Of a stretch of DNA of 24,985 bases, positions 16,219-24,985 are shown in pieces. Both the position numbers and the translations under genes were made by a program. Every line of letters begins with the position of its first letter. The stretch's first letter is position 1. Below the pieces are notes generated by a model that worked only from the letters and a program-made list of their open reading frames with translations, was not told the origin of the DNA and made no database searches. The DNA is from CAJBLF01 sp041679065 (lineage in GTDB: Bacteria > Patescibacteriota > Gracilibacteria > Absconditabacterales > Absconditicoccaceae), in assembly GCA_041679065.1 (NCBI GenBank), contig JBBABI010000007.1, positions 1 to 24,985 of the forward strand, in the 5' to 3' direction.

Positions 16219-16396
16219 TTTAGAAGGGAATGAATAATTAAAAATGAATAATGAATAATGTTGGTGTTTTTTTATTGTGTCTTTGCGAGACGATCCGCCG
16301 CGGCGGAGAGGCGTGGCAATCTAAGGTATTTGAATGATTTGGATTGCTTCGTCATAAAGAATTCCCTGCCTACCGCAGGCAGGCTCGCAATGACTA
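16219..16396. repeat. heptamer array plus composite REP-like element, copy 2
   Basis: GAATGAATAATT and AATGAATAATGAATAATG (16221-16260) lead into TTGGTGTTTTTTT, GTGTCTTTGCGAG, a CCGCCGCGGCGG palindrome, GGATTGCTTCGTC, CCTGCCTACCGCAGGCAGG and CTCGCAATGACT. It fills the rpsL-rpsG spacer. Confidence 0.7.
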
Positions 16397-16813
16397 TTAT
16401 TTCTTTGGCTTCTTGACTCAATAAATAGATCTGGATTGTCTTCTCTTGTCTACAGGATTTGCATCGTATTTTCCTCTCATGATATGATATCTTACTCCGG
16501 GAAGGTCTTTGCATCTTCCTCCTCTGACGAGTACCACACTGTGTTCTTGGAGTGTGTGAGATTCACCAGGAATATATGCAAGCACTTCAGCTCCATTGGA
16601 AAGTCTGACTTTGGCGAATTTTCTCTGGGCTGAATTTGGTTTCTTAGGGCCCATGACAGAGACTTTGAGACAAACTCATCTCTTGAAAGGCGCAGGGATA
16701 TCTGTCCTTTTGTTCCCTGCTAATTTATTTACTCCGTACTGCAAAGCAGGTGCTTTGGATTTATACGTTTTGGTAGATCTTCATTTTTTGATCAATTGAT
16801 TAATTGTTGGCAT
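16397..16813 (-). CDS. rpsL: ribosomal protein uS12
   Basis: A 138-residue decoding-centre protein. It begins MPTINQLIKKGR, then KAPALQYGVN, GVCLKV, KKPNSAQRKFAKVRLSNG, VLVRGGRCKDLPGVRYHI and RGKYDA, all in S12 order. The Lys residues tied to streptomycin response in other bacteria are in KKPNSA and GGRCKDLPG. TGA codons supply glycines in the N-terminal half and one near the end (SIY-Gly-VKKPKK). The stop is TAA at 16397. It heads a - strand run of ribosomal genes. A hairpin and AT-rich leader lie upstream. Confidence 0.97.
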
Positions 16814-17194
16814 AGTGCTACAAAAATATAGTAAAAAAAAATATAAACGGAATATAATTAAAGGTTTGGCTCCAAATCTTATGTATCTTCCTAACTTACG
16901 GTAGCTTTATAAACATCCCGTAGTTCTACGGGACAAGCGAATACAGATATAGAGTAAGGCTTTGACATAAAACTGGATAGTTGTTTGATGTATGTTTGGA
17001 TTGGTTTTTCACATACAAAAAAATTTGCGCATGGACCACTATACCAAATTGATTTACGAAATCAAGGAAAAATGGTAGAAAAGTGATAGATTGAGGGGGG
17101 GTCCAAAGTAATCTTGCTCGAGAAGAGGATTCTAAGGCAAAAAAAAGATAGAAAGTGCTTGAAGTGCCGTATTTCGTGAAAAATTTAAGAAATG
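16814..17194. other. gene-free leader region of rpsL
   Basis: About 380 bases with no supportable gene. It holds a perfect palindrome TCCCGTAGTTCTACGGGA (16915-16932) and a second stem TGTATG...CATACA (about 16988-17017). A short + strand frame from 17032 (MDHYTKLIYEIKEKW, then TAG) is probably a scrap or chance. The rpsL promoter is expected here, but I cannot place it with confidence. Confidence 0.4.
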
Positions 17195-17226
17195 AAAAAA
17201 GCTCGATCTAAAAACCGAGCTCTTTC
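17195..17226 (-). terminator. rho-independent terminator of the T9SS-type gene
   Basis: AGCTCG and CGAGCT pair around a T-rich loop, followed on the - strand by six T. It starts about 30 bases after the stop codon. Confidence 0.8.
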
Positions 17227-17254
17227 TTTGGACGTCCTTAGTGTCCATTAAAGT

Positions 17255-20002
17255 TTATTCCTTCATTACCTTAGATGAAAACATATCTCCATCTTTAGTA
17301 ATGATTCGCAGCAAGTAAATTCCGGTAGGCATTTTTGCCATATCGACTGTTGTTGTCGATCCGGAAAGAGTAATCATCTTTCCTTGTACGTCGAAGATCT
17401 GGATTTCAGACACTTCAATGTTTCCTGTTTCGATATATAAGACATCGCTTACAGGATTAGGGTAGATGTTGATAGGAGATTCAGTAGTCATTTCATTTAT
17501 GCCGACTCCACCAGATAATGTCATCATAGCAGTTTCCTGGCATTCATGACCATCGGTGACAGTTAATTGAACATGAGTTACTCCTTCAGCAAAAGTAGCT
17601 GTAGAGGCACCATACCCAGCCACCGGAGTCGGACTCCATAGGTATTGATATTGGTTACTCCCAAGTAATGTTCCACCACTTACGGAAACAGTCACGGTTT
17701 GATTGTTGATGCTCGGGGTAATGACAATTTGTGGCGGTTGTAAAATTGTAATACTATTATTAGTTACGCATCCATTAGCATCGGTAATCTGAACATTCCA
17801 AACTCCTGCAGTCAGGTTATTTACAGAAGATGTTCCCTGACCAGATGTGGGAGTTGGACTCCACCAGTATGCATAAGGATATTGGCCATTTACTGCTATA
17901 TTAGCATATCCATTATTCCCTCCTGGGCAAGAAACCTCTGCCGCATAGGAGAAATACGATGAAATATGATTAACAATAACAGTAGTTATTGCAGATGCTT
18001 TACAACCATTCCCATCAGTTACTATAACATTGTAATTTGTTGTGGCTGGCGGACTAACAGTAATCGTTGCTGTTGGTTGACCAGTTGACCACAAATAACT
18101 TACTCCGCCGGTAGCAGTCAAAACGCCGTTCGTTCCCTGGCAAATAGTTAGAGAACTTGGTGTAATGGTTGCGGTAGGTGACGGGTAAACATTTACCTGG
18201 ACGCTTGTCGAAGATTTGCATCCGTTGGTATTACTTACAGTAACGGTGTAGGTAGTTGTAGTATTTGGGTTAACGGTAATGATTTGTGCGTTAGACCCGG
18301 TACTCCATACATATGTATTGCCACCTATAGCAGTTAAGGTTGTGTTTGCTCCGGGACAGGTATTTAAGTTACCTGTAATCGAAGCAGTAGGAGCTGGATT
18401 CACTGTTACCATAGAACTTGCTGTGGCAGTGCATCCGTTAAGATTCGTAACTATAACTGTGTACGTAGTTGTAGTTGCAGGAGCCACAACAATAAGATTC
18501 GTTGCTGCACCATTGTTCCACTGATAAGTCCCACCGCCATTTGCTAAAAGCAATGCATTTTCTCCATTACAGATAGTTGCAGAAGCTGGAGAAATACTGG
18601 CAGTTGGTGTTTGGTTTACAGTTACAGTTACGGTATTCGTAGCAGTACATCCACCATTACTTGCCATTATATTATATGTGGTAGTTGTAGTAGGTGAAAC
18701 AGTTAGTGCTATTCCTGTCGATCCATTGCTCCAAAGATAATTTGTTCCACCAGAAACATTAAGCGTCACATTATCACCAGTGCAGATAGTCGCAGAGGCT
18801 GGAGAAATAATAGGTGCAGGCATTTGATTAACGGTTACCACAGAACTTGCCGTAGCAGTACATCCGTTAAGATTTGTAGTTGTTACGGTATAGGTTGTAG
18901 TTGTTATAGGAGTAATATTTATGGCTGCAGTAGTTGCGCCAGTACTCCAAACATAAGTTCCACCGCTATTAGCGATCAAGGTTCCGCTTCCGCCATAACA
19001 TAGAGCAGATGGTCCTGTGATAGCTACAGTTGGTGTTTGGTTTACGGTAATATTCACATTGCCAGTCACTGTACATCCACCGCTCGTAACGCTGGCTATA
19101 TAAGAACCAGACATTGCCGTGGTTACGTTATTAATGATCGGATTTTGTGAATTTGACGTAAACCCATTTGGTCCAGTCCATGAAACTGTTCCTGAACTAA
19201 CAATAGCTAATAACATAAGCGAGTTTCCTGAGCATATTGTTGTAGCATTACTGTTTACCGCTATTGTTGGTGGATTGTTTACAATAACTGTGGTTGCGTT
19301 AATCTGTGAACAACCAGCAGAAGTTGTCGCTGTAACAAGATATGTCCCGGTCATAGCAACTGTTGCATTTCCAATAATTGGACTTGATGAAGTAAATCCA
19401 TTTGGTCCAGTCCATGAAAATGTAGATATAGGGCTGGCTGTTGCATTTAACAAAATAGAATTCCCCGCACAAACCGGAGAGTTACTTCCAGCTGTTACAG
19501 TCGGTAAAGGATTTACTGTTACTGTTGTTTGAGCAGTATTACTACATCCAAAACTATTGGTAACAGTCACAAAATACGGCGTAGTTGCTATTGGAGCAAT
19601 AGGGAAAGAAGATAATGCTATTCCTGTATTCCAATAATAAGAAGTTCCTCCAGTTGCTGTTAACGTTGTATTCGCTCCCATACAAATACTTGCAGGAGAG
19701 GCAGTAGCAGTAGCGTTTGGCAGCGGATTGATTGTTACATTGAATGTATCCGCAACAATAAATTGATGAGCAATGTTCTCTATTGTCTCAACATATTGCT
19801 GGTTTGACGATGGATTTACTGTTATGGAACTCCCGTACTGTACGGGTGTTGTGTTCCATGAGTAATAAATTCCTCCAGGAACTACGTTCCCTATGGTTAA
19901 GGGTGTTCCTGCGCAAGTTGATACATTGTGGATACTTGCGAAACTTCCACTTGCTATGCTTACGAAAAGCACTGCAATTAAAATTTTGATTTTTGTTTTC
20001 AT
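17255..20002 (-). CDS. large secreted repeat protein with type IX secretion C-terminal sorting signal
   Basis: 915 residues. A signal peptide (MKTKIKILIAVLFVSIASG, cut after SFA at about 22) is followed by about eight Ig-like repeats of 70-80 residues (each near ICxGxNxTLTATGG, YxWSTG, TTTYTVTVTNxxGC, TVxVNxxP). A SprB-like repeat comes next (PYAYWWSPTP, WNVQITDANGC). The last 75 residues, INIYPNPVSD ... IQIFDVQGK ... GIYLLRI ... KVMKE, are a type A T9SS sorting domain, a mark of Bacteroidota secretion. About 83 glycines and no TGA, in a genome that uses TGA for Gly, point to recent import from a standard-code donor. A sigma70-type promoter and a terminator frame it. I see no T9SS machinery gene here, so export route and surface role are uncertain. 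Confidence 0.9.
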   Translation of the reverse strand: MKTKIKILIAVLFVSIASGSFASIHNVSTCAGTPLTIGNVVPGGIYYSWNTTPVQYGSSITVNPSSNQQYVETIENIAHQFIVADTFNVTINPLPNATATASPASICMGANTTLTATGGTSYYWNTGIALSSFPIAPIATTPYFVTVTNSFGCSNTAQTTVTVNPLPTVTAGSNSPVCAGNSILLNATASPISTFSWTGPNGFTSSSPIIGNATVAMTGTYLVTATTSAGCSQINATTVIVNNPPTIAVNSNATTICSGNSLMLLAIVSSGTVSWTGPNGFTSNSQNPIINNVTTAMSGSYIASVTSGGCTVTGNVNITVNQTPTVAITGPSALCYGGSGTLIANSGGTYVWSTGATTAAINITPITTTTYTVTTTNLNGCTATASSVVTVNQMPAPIISPASATICTGDNVTLNVSGGTNYLWSNGSTGIALTVSPTTTTTYNIMASNGGCTATNTVTVTVNQTPTASISPASATICNGENALLLANGGGTYQWNNGAATNLIVVAPATTTTYTVIVTNLNGCTATASSMVTVNPAPTASITGNLNTCPGANTTLTAIGGNTYVWSTGSNAQIITVNPNTTTTYTVTVSNTNGCKSSTSVQVNVYPSPTATITPSSLTICQGTNGVLTATGGVSYLWSTGQPTATITVSPPATTNYNVIVTDGNGCKASAITTVIVNHISSYFSYAAEVSCPGGNNGYANIAVNGQYPYAYWWSPTPTSGQGTSSVNNLTAGVWNVQITDANGCVTNNSITILQPPQIVITPSINNQTVTVSVSGGTLLGSNQYQYLWSPTPVAGYGASTATFAEGVTHVQLTVTDGHECQETAMMTLSGGVGINEMTTESPINIYPNPVSDVLYIETGNIEVSEIQIFDVQGKMITLSGSTTTVDMAKMPTGIYLLRIITKDGDMFSSKVMKE

Positions 20003-20066
20003 TTTTTTTTAAAAGATTTAGTTTATATTTATGATTTTGTTTTTGATGCAGAATATGCACAAGTAT

Positions 20067-20094
20067 ACTATATGTTTTTGCTGTTAATTGTCAA
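20067..20094 (-). promoter_or_regulatory. sigma70-like promoter of the T9SS-type gene
   Basis: TTGACA, 16 bases, TATAGT on the - strand, about 65 bases before ATG 20002. It does not match the Bacteroidota promoter pattern (TTTG / TAnnTTTG). Confidence 0.6.
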
Positions 20095-20353
20095 GATGGA
20101 AGCGATCACTTTCCTCCCGGGAGTTATGGAAGTGTAAATCCTCCACCGCAAGCGGTCCCCCTCCTTTAGAAAGGAGAACAGAAAGAAAAAAAACTAGAGG
20201 CATTTCTGCATCCAGTTCTTTTAATTTTGAATGTTGAATGTTGAACCTGCCTGCCGATAGGCTGGTGCTTAATGTTGGAGTTTTCTTGAGAAGAAAATCC
20301 CCCGTCTGCTTTGCATCCACCCCCTTTCGATAAAGGGGGGACGTCATTTTGTG
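20095..20353. repeat. repeat-filled spacer between the two large surface genes
   Basis: Contains CCTCCTTTAGAAAGGAG and CCCCCTTTCGATAAAGGGGGG, two palindromes of one family. A heptamer-type stretch GAATGTTGAATGTTGAA (about 20229-20245) and the palindrome CCTGCCTGCCGATAGGC... lie between. No gene is supported. Confidence 0.6.
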
Positions 20354-23300
20354 CTACTTCTTATATACATCAAGCGCTTTGGTGAATTCGCTTGCACCGG
20401 GAGGGAGTTTATTTCGTAGACTTGGACTGTATTCTATAAGTACTGCTGCGCCATTGAATATTTCATTCCTTCTTTCTGCTTTGATAGAAGCTTCATCACT
20501 TGATCCTGCGATGAACCGATGATTGAGCTGTGATCTTCTGGATTGGACAAGATCCTGAATTCCGTCTCAGATCAATACGCCTTTCACATACAGACCGCCG
20601 AATGGGCATCGAGTCTTAGTTACCCCATCATTCGCGAGATCAGATCAGGCTACAAATTTTTGATCCGTCACAAATATTCCTTGTACGGTTTGCGTCTGTG
20701 CGCATCTTCCTGGAGCATCCGGTTCTTCAAATTTAATTGTTCCACCCTTTACCAAAAACATACCATTGGTATTTTTGAGAGATCACTTAACGACAAGATT
20801 TATTCCATCCACTATCATCGTAAACGGTGTCGTAAAATCTGTCCGTACATCTTCGTTCAGTGGTAATTCTCCTTGTCCTTTGAATACAAAGATATTTTGG
20901 CTTGGTACTTTGTATACAGAATATACAGAAGATCAAACGGTTATCTTCTTTACATAGATCGCCAGTTTTTCATATTTATTGATGAAGCTCGTCATCAGTG
21001 ATTTGATCGTAGATCATCATGCATACTCAGATTCTTTCAAAACCATGATGTCTTCTAAGTCAGTTCCTTTGATAATATTGTTGCCAAAGATATCCTTATA
21101 TCCATCCAGATTGATGGTCGTAGATTTCGTCAGGCCGAAAGAACTCTTTTGTGCGAGATATGGTTTAGTCACCGAGAAGTCCACTTCACAGACTCTATCT
21201 ATAGGAGTGCCTTCTTTCTCATCTCCATTCGCATCACAGTAATCATAATGAACACTATAGAGTGCTAAGTTATATTCTCCATATGTTTTTTCATCATCAT
21301 CTCCTCCATTATTCAAAATATTACTATCCATCTTGATATAATATCTGCCGAATGGATCCTGCAATGATCGGATATTATTCGTAAATCTCTGATTGTAGAA
21401 GTAATCGAAGATCGGTAATGGATCACCAAAGTCATGGTTCGTAGTCCGCATATCAGTATCGCAAGGAAGTGTGATAGTTTTTTCTCCATCCACCGTAAGT
21501 GCATACTGTTGGCTATATCCATCAGATTCCTGATGTACGCCATTAAATAATCTGAATTCGCACATCAATGAACTTTTGAGAATTTTGCCTGCAGAATTTG
21601 AACTGCTACATGAGTTTGTCAGATGTTTGTCGGTATCTATCTTCCGCCAGAAAGGAAGAATTTCATTTTCCTGTAAGGAAATACTATTGTTATTGATGCT
21701 GAAACATGCAGCCATACCAACCACTGGTTCATCATGATTTTTTTTGATATCACAATTATGACAATAATATCATTTATTCGCATATTCATCAGCATCTACA
21801 TCATGTTCTGCATCCAGATACTCATGGATGGTTGCATCATTATCTCCGAGATCACATTTCTCTCGGTCGCTTAAGATGCCATCACCACAGTATCATCATA
21901 ACCCTTTATCTATGATCATATGTTGTTTACAATCATTTTGTGTCTGTCCATCGACATAACAGGTGACATATCTATCTGCAGGCAGATCATCTTCATCTTC
22001 TGAGAAATCACAGGTGGCATTATAACTATCGACACCATATCCTGTATGTATTTCGCCGTTTCCGCAATCGATCACGATAGTGTTGGCAATTCATGGGGTG
22101 CTCTCGCAATGAAATGCTGCATGTCATTCATATTCATTGCTATTATCATTCAGTTGTCCTATGATGACGTTATTATCATAGGAAGTCAGTTTCTTACATT
22201 GATTGTTGTTGCTCGAAGGACACAGGACATTGAAATTCACAGCGCTTTGTCCTGTCTTTGTCTGTCCATTGACGATATAATTCAGTGTACCGATATTGGT
22301 ATATGAGGTACATAGAGCGGTATTCGCTATCTGTGCATTGAGAAAGAAAGTTGCAGATTGTCCTACAGGAAGTGTATTGATAAGTGTCCAAGGGTTAGTA
22401 CCCACAAAAGGAACTGTGCTTGTGATACTGCTGCCAGGAAGGATATAGAGGGGATTTGGTCGGATGTCTCCTATCGTTACGCTGCTTGCTACAGAAGGTC
22501 AATTATTTGTCACGGTGATCGTGAAGTTTACGTGATCTCAGGTATAAAATGTCGTGCTATTCACGGTCTTGGTGATTGTCAGATTGGTATCAGGCGCATA
22601 ACAAGAGAAAATCGCTGGAGAGTAGAGGGGAGGATAGATCTCATCTGATTGGATCCATGAGGTATTCATCGTCTGATTGCATAATGCATAATCCAGAAGT
22701 TGTCAGGTGATGATCATATATCCTGTTTGTCCTGGCGCTAAATCAAATGATGAATATTGTACAAAGAAATTCGGTCCAAACATTCCGGTACTAAAGGTAT
22801 ATCCAGGATTGACGCCAAAAATCTGACTGCTGACATAGCCTAATGATACTGGTAAATAATCCGTGAGGATGACATTATGCGCAGTTCCGTTTCCGGTATT
22901 GGCGAATGTTATCAACCGACCTACCAGATCTCCTGACTGATAAAGAATATCGTGCAGCAATGTTTTGTGGATAGTCAGAATAGGTTCTTGTATGGTATGC
23001 TGAACTATGACAGTCGCTGTACAGGTTTGCGGAGTCGTACCAAATCCGTCGCTGACGGTAAAACTATACGTGGTCGTAGTAGTCGGAGAGACGACAAAAA
23101 ATCCAGCTTGGTTAGGATTGATGATGCCCGCACCTATATTTATCAGATTAGTAATAGAAGTAGTATTTGTAGAATTAAAATTCAACGTAGCTTGTTGACC
23201 GGCAATGATGGTCTGGCTAGGTCCCAGCGTACATGCAGGTTCTGGGTTGGGTTGGACCGTAATGGTTGCTGTACAGGTTTGCGGAGTCGTACCAAATCCG

Positions 23301-24571
23301 TCGCTGACGGTAAAACTATATGTGGTCGTAGTAGTCGGAGAGACGACAAAAAATCCAGCTTGGTTAGGATTGATGATGCCCGCACCTATATGTACAAGGT
23401 TGCTGATAGAAGTAGTATTTGTAGAATTGAAATTCAACGTAGCTTGCTGACCGGCAATGATGGTCTGACTAGGTTCGAGGATACAGGTAGGCTGTTGGAT
23501 CGGTTGGACAGTGACGGTAGCTGTACAGGTGACAGGTGTCGTACCGGCTGCTCCATTAGCGGTAAAGCTATATGTTGTGTTGACTATAGGACTGACAGAA
23601 AATGATCCTACTGTATTTGGGGTAATAGTTCATGCAATAATATTCGTCAGATTAGAAATAGAAATAGTATTGGTAGAACTATAATTGAGTGTCGCAGATT
23701 GTCCGGCGAGAATATTTTGCGTAGGAGGAAGAAGTGTACAGGTTGGTTGCTGGAGAATTTTACAATCAGGAGTACAGCTATAGCCTGCAGTGACACCATC
23801 AGTGCCATCACAATCTTCGGCAGGAGGGTTAATAGTAGTGCTTCGTGGAATGATTTGTCCTCAGAGAAGGATTCCATTTTTTCCATTAGTGCTTGCATCT
23901 CCCGGTTTGTTAGGATTGTCTCTGACACCATCTCCGCATTTCGCGATATAGAAATTCTGACATTCGTAATCACTTTGTGTGCCATAAAATGCGCTTGGAT
24001 TCGCAGTAAACGATCCACCGACATTATTAAGATCTACATACGACATCGTGTAGATATTCGTTGTTGATCACCAGCTTTGGATCTGTCTCCTATATAAGTT
24101 ATGATTGACCTGTGCAGCGATGCTTGTTCTAGACGTATTGGGTGAAGGCTTGACGGCGTACGTAGAGGAGTCTTGTTTGTATGCCACCACTGTAGCTGCT
24201 CATCAGAAATTGAAATGCGTCGTCCCTGGTCTGCTATTGGATTTATAGGTGAATGCAGGAAGCAGGCCTCCTAGAGAATTTCCATTGCTGGTATTTCACA
24301 ATATATTAAAAGGATTGTATATTCTTGCATTGGATGCATCCAATATTTCCCGAGATGAGCCGAGCGTGTTTGGTGTCAATGCCTCATATACTTTGAATGA
24401 TTGTCCTTCATAGAAAGCATGGGAAAAGGTAACCGCGCAAGAAGTATTTGCGTTGCCGGCGCTGCTTTGGGAAACGGTATTTCCTACCTGCACCAATCAT
24501 CCAAAAGTTGCGAGTGGAAGCACTCAACCTATAATCAATGAGATGGCGGTAATTCGTTGTTTTTTGTTCAT
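20354..24571 (-). CDS. giant secreted protein with Ig-like, DUF11 and Cys-rich regions
   Basis: With TGA as Gly one frame runs from ATG 24571 to TAG 20354: 1405 residues, broken into many pieces in standard reading. The N-terminus MNKKQRITAISLIIGGVLPL is a signal peptide or anchor. A CGDGVRDNPNKPGDA element is near residue 210. Three Ig-like repeats follow (about 280-525; AGQQATLNFNSTNT, VVSPTTTTTYSFTVSDGFG). Then come two DUF11-type repeats from about 533 and 663 (LTITKTVNS, VNFTITVTNNGPSVASSV) and a Cys-rich part with CGDGILSDREKCDLGDND (about 895). The end domain holds GGLYVKGVLIG and SRRSQLNHRF. TGA glycines are spread throughout, so it is native or long adapted. It is probably a cell-surface adhesin, by inference. 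It follows the gene at 24605 by 33 bases on the same strand. Confidence 0.88.
23016..23460. repeat. recent 252-bp tandem duplication inside the giant gene
   Basis: The stretch starting GCTGTACAGGTTTGCGG at 23016 recurs at 23268 with an exact 252-base offset (84 codons). Over the next 110 bases the copies differ at about one base, then diverge slightly. The third Ig-like unit further on is clearly more divergent. Confidence 0.85.
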
Positions 24572-24604
24572 TGGTATGGAATGATATATAAAGGATATGG
24601 ATTA

Positions 24605-24985
24605 TTAGTTTATTTTTTTATCGGTAGTGCCTCCAGTAGTTGTACTTCCCTCACCTTCTTCTGAAGTCCCTGCTTGTGTCGAACTACTATCTTTTTTCTC
24701 TATTCATTTCCATGACTTGACTCCTTCCAATGTTAGATCTCTTTGGTATAATTTAGCATCATAATCAGCATTAAGTACGCTAGTTTTCCGGTTTAAGTCA
24801 TAACCAGCTTTCATCGTCGAATCTAGAGATCACACATAAGAAGTAACTTCTGGACCAGTAGCGATGATGCCATTGATTTTTATACCAAGGGATTCATTGC
24901 AACAATCTCCGAGCAGATAGAAGCATCGATCAATATTGATTTTAACCTTTTTACCATAAGAGTCAAGTGTTTCTTTTCATTTCAG
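24605..24985 (-). CDS. C-terminal end of a probable surface/secreted protein, partial
   Basis: The frame enters from the right edge and ends in tandem stops (TAA 24605). The 126 visible residues include INIDRCFYLLGDCCNESLG with three cysteines, then IKINGIIATGPEVTSYVGS, and a low-complexity Ser/Thr/Gly/Glu tail (STQAGTSEEGEGSTTTGG). In-frame TGA codons code Gly at three sites. I do not recognise a family. Its position 33 bases ahead of the giant secreted protein and its Cys pattern suggest one operon of exported proteins. The N-terminus is outside the window. Confidence 0.7.

Noticed and set aside
17032..17079. Short + strand peptide frame (MDHYTKLIYEIKEKW)
   Set aside because: Fifteen codons then TAG, no ribosome binding site, no similarity I recognise.
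20084..20347. 87-residue - strand ORF between the two surface genes
   Set aside because: Made of palindromic and heptamer repeat sequence; no protein-like pattern.
22952..23605. 217-residue + strand ORF with internal repeats
   Set aside because: Antisense copy of the duplicated Ig-like units; explained by the - strand giant gene.

Overview
The window reads as a piece of a Candidate Phyla Radiation genome that translates UGA as glycine (genetic code 25), i.e. Absconditabacteria (SR1) or Gracilibacteria. With the standard code most genes break into fragments. With TGA = Gly they become full-length, and the TGA codons fall on glycines conserved in the families: eight in the phosphoglycerate mutase, three in the guanine deaminase, and others in topoisomerase I, S7, L19, L25 and a toxin-antitoxin pair. 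Real genes stop at TAA or TAG. Coordinates below use this code, so many genes are longer than a standard gene finder would report. The sequence alone does not separate the two phyla.

Layout. 1-4348: a partial SPFH (band-7) membrane protein with tandem modules, then a dihydroorotate dehydrogenase-like gene and gpmI on the + strand. 4533-6726: two hypothetical genes and guaD, all on the - strand. 6935-10114: an accessory island with a DUF3800 protein, a decayed peptidase E-like gene, a Panacea antitoxin with a PemK/MazF-like toxin, and a HEPN-like protein visible only when TGA is read as Gly. 10159-16813: a - strand housekeeping block (rpsL, rpsG, two small basic proteins, rplS, rplY, rpmB, tRNA-Lys(TTT), a hypothetical gene, topA). 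17255-24985: a surface-protein locus with a 915-residue protein carrying a type IX secretion C-terminal signal, a 1405-residue secreted protein with Ig-like and DUF11 repeats, and the end of a third, probably exported protein.

Two features stand out. First, TGA use is uneven. It codes 8 of 11 glycines in the HEPN-like protein and about a quarter in guaD and the antitoxin, but none of about 83 in the T9SS-type protein, none of 22 in the DHODH-like protein and none of more than 40 in the SPFH protein. The T9SS-type gene is best explained as a late import from a Bacteroidota-like donor. Second, spacers are filled with heptanucleotide tandem repeats (such as TTCATTG, CTATAAA, GTGCTAA) and REP-like palindromes (TCATTGCGA...AAGCAATCC; TTCCCG...CGGGAA; ATTCCGG...CCGGAATGA). 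These have run into gene ends and in one case replaced the middle of a gene.

The ribosomal genes and topA serve translation and DNA topology. gpmI suggests lower glycolysis and guaD purine salvage. The large surface proteins may serve contact with a host or prey cell, as expected of a small epibiont, but that role is inferred.
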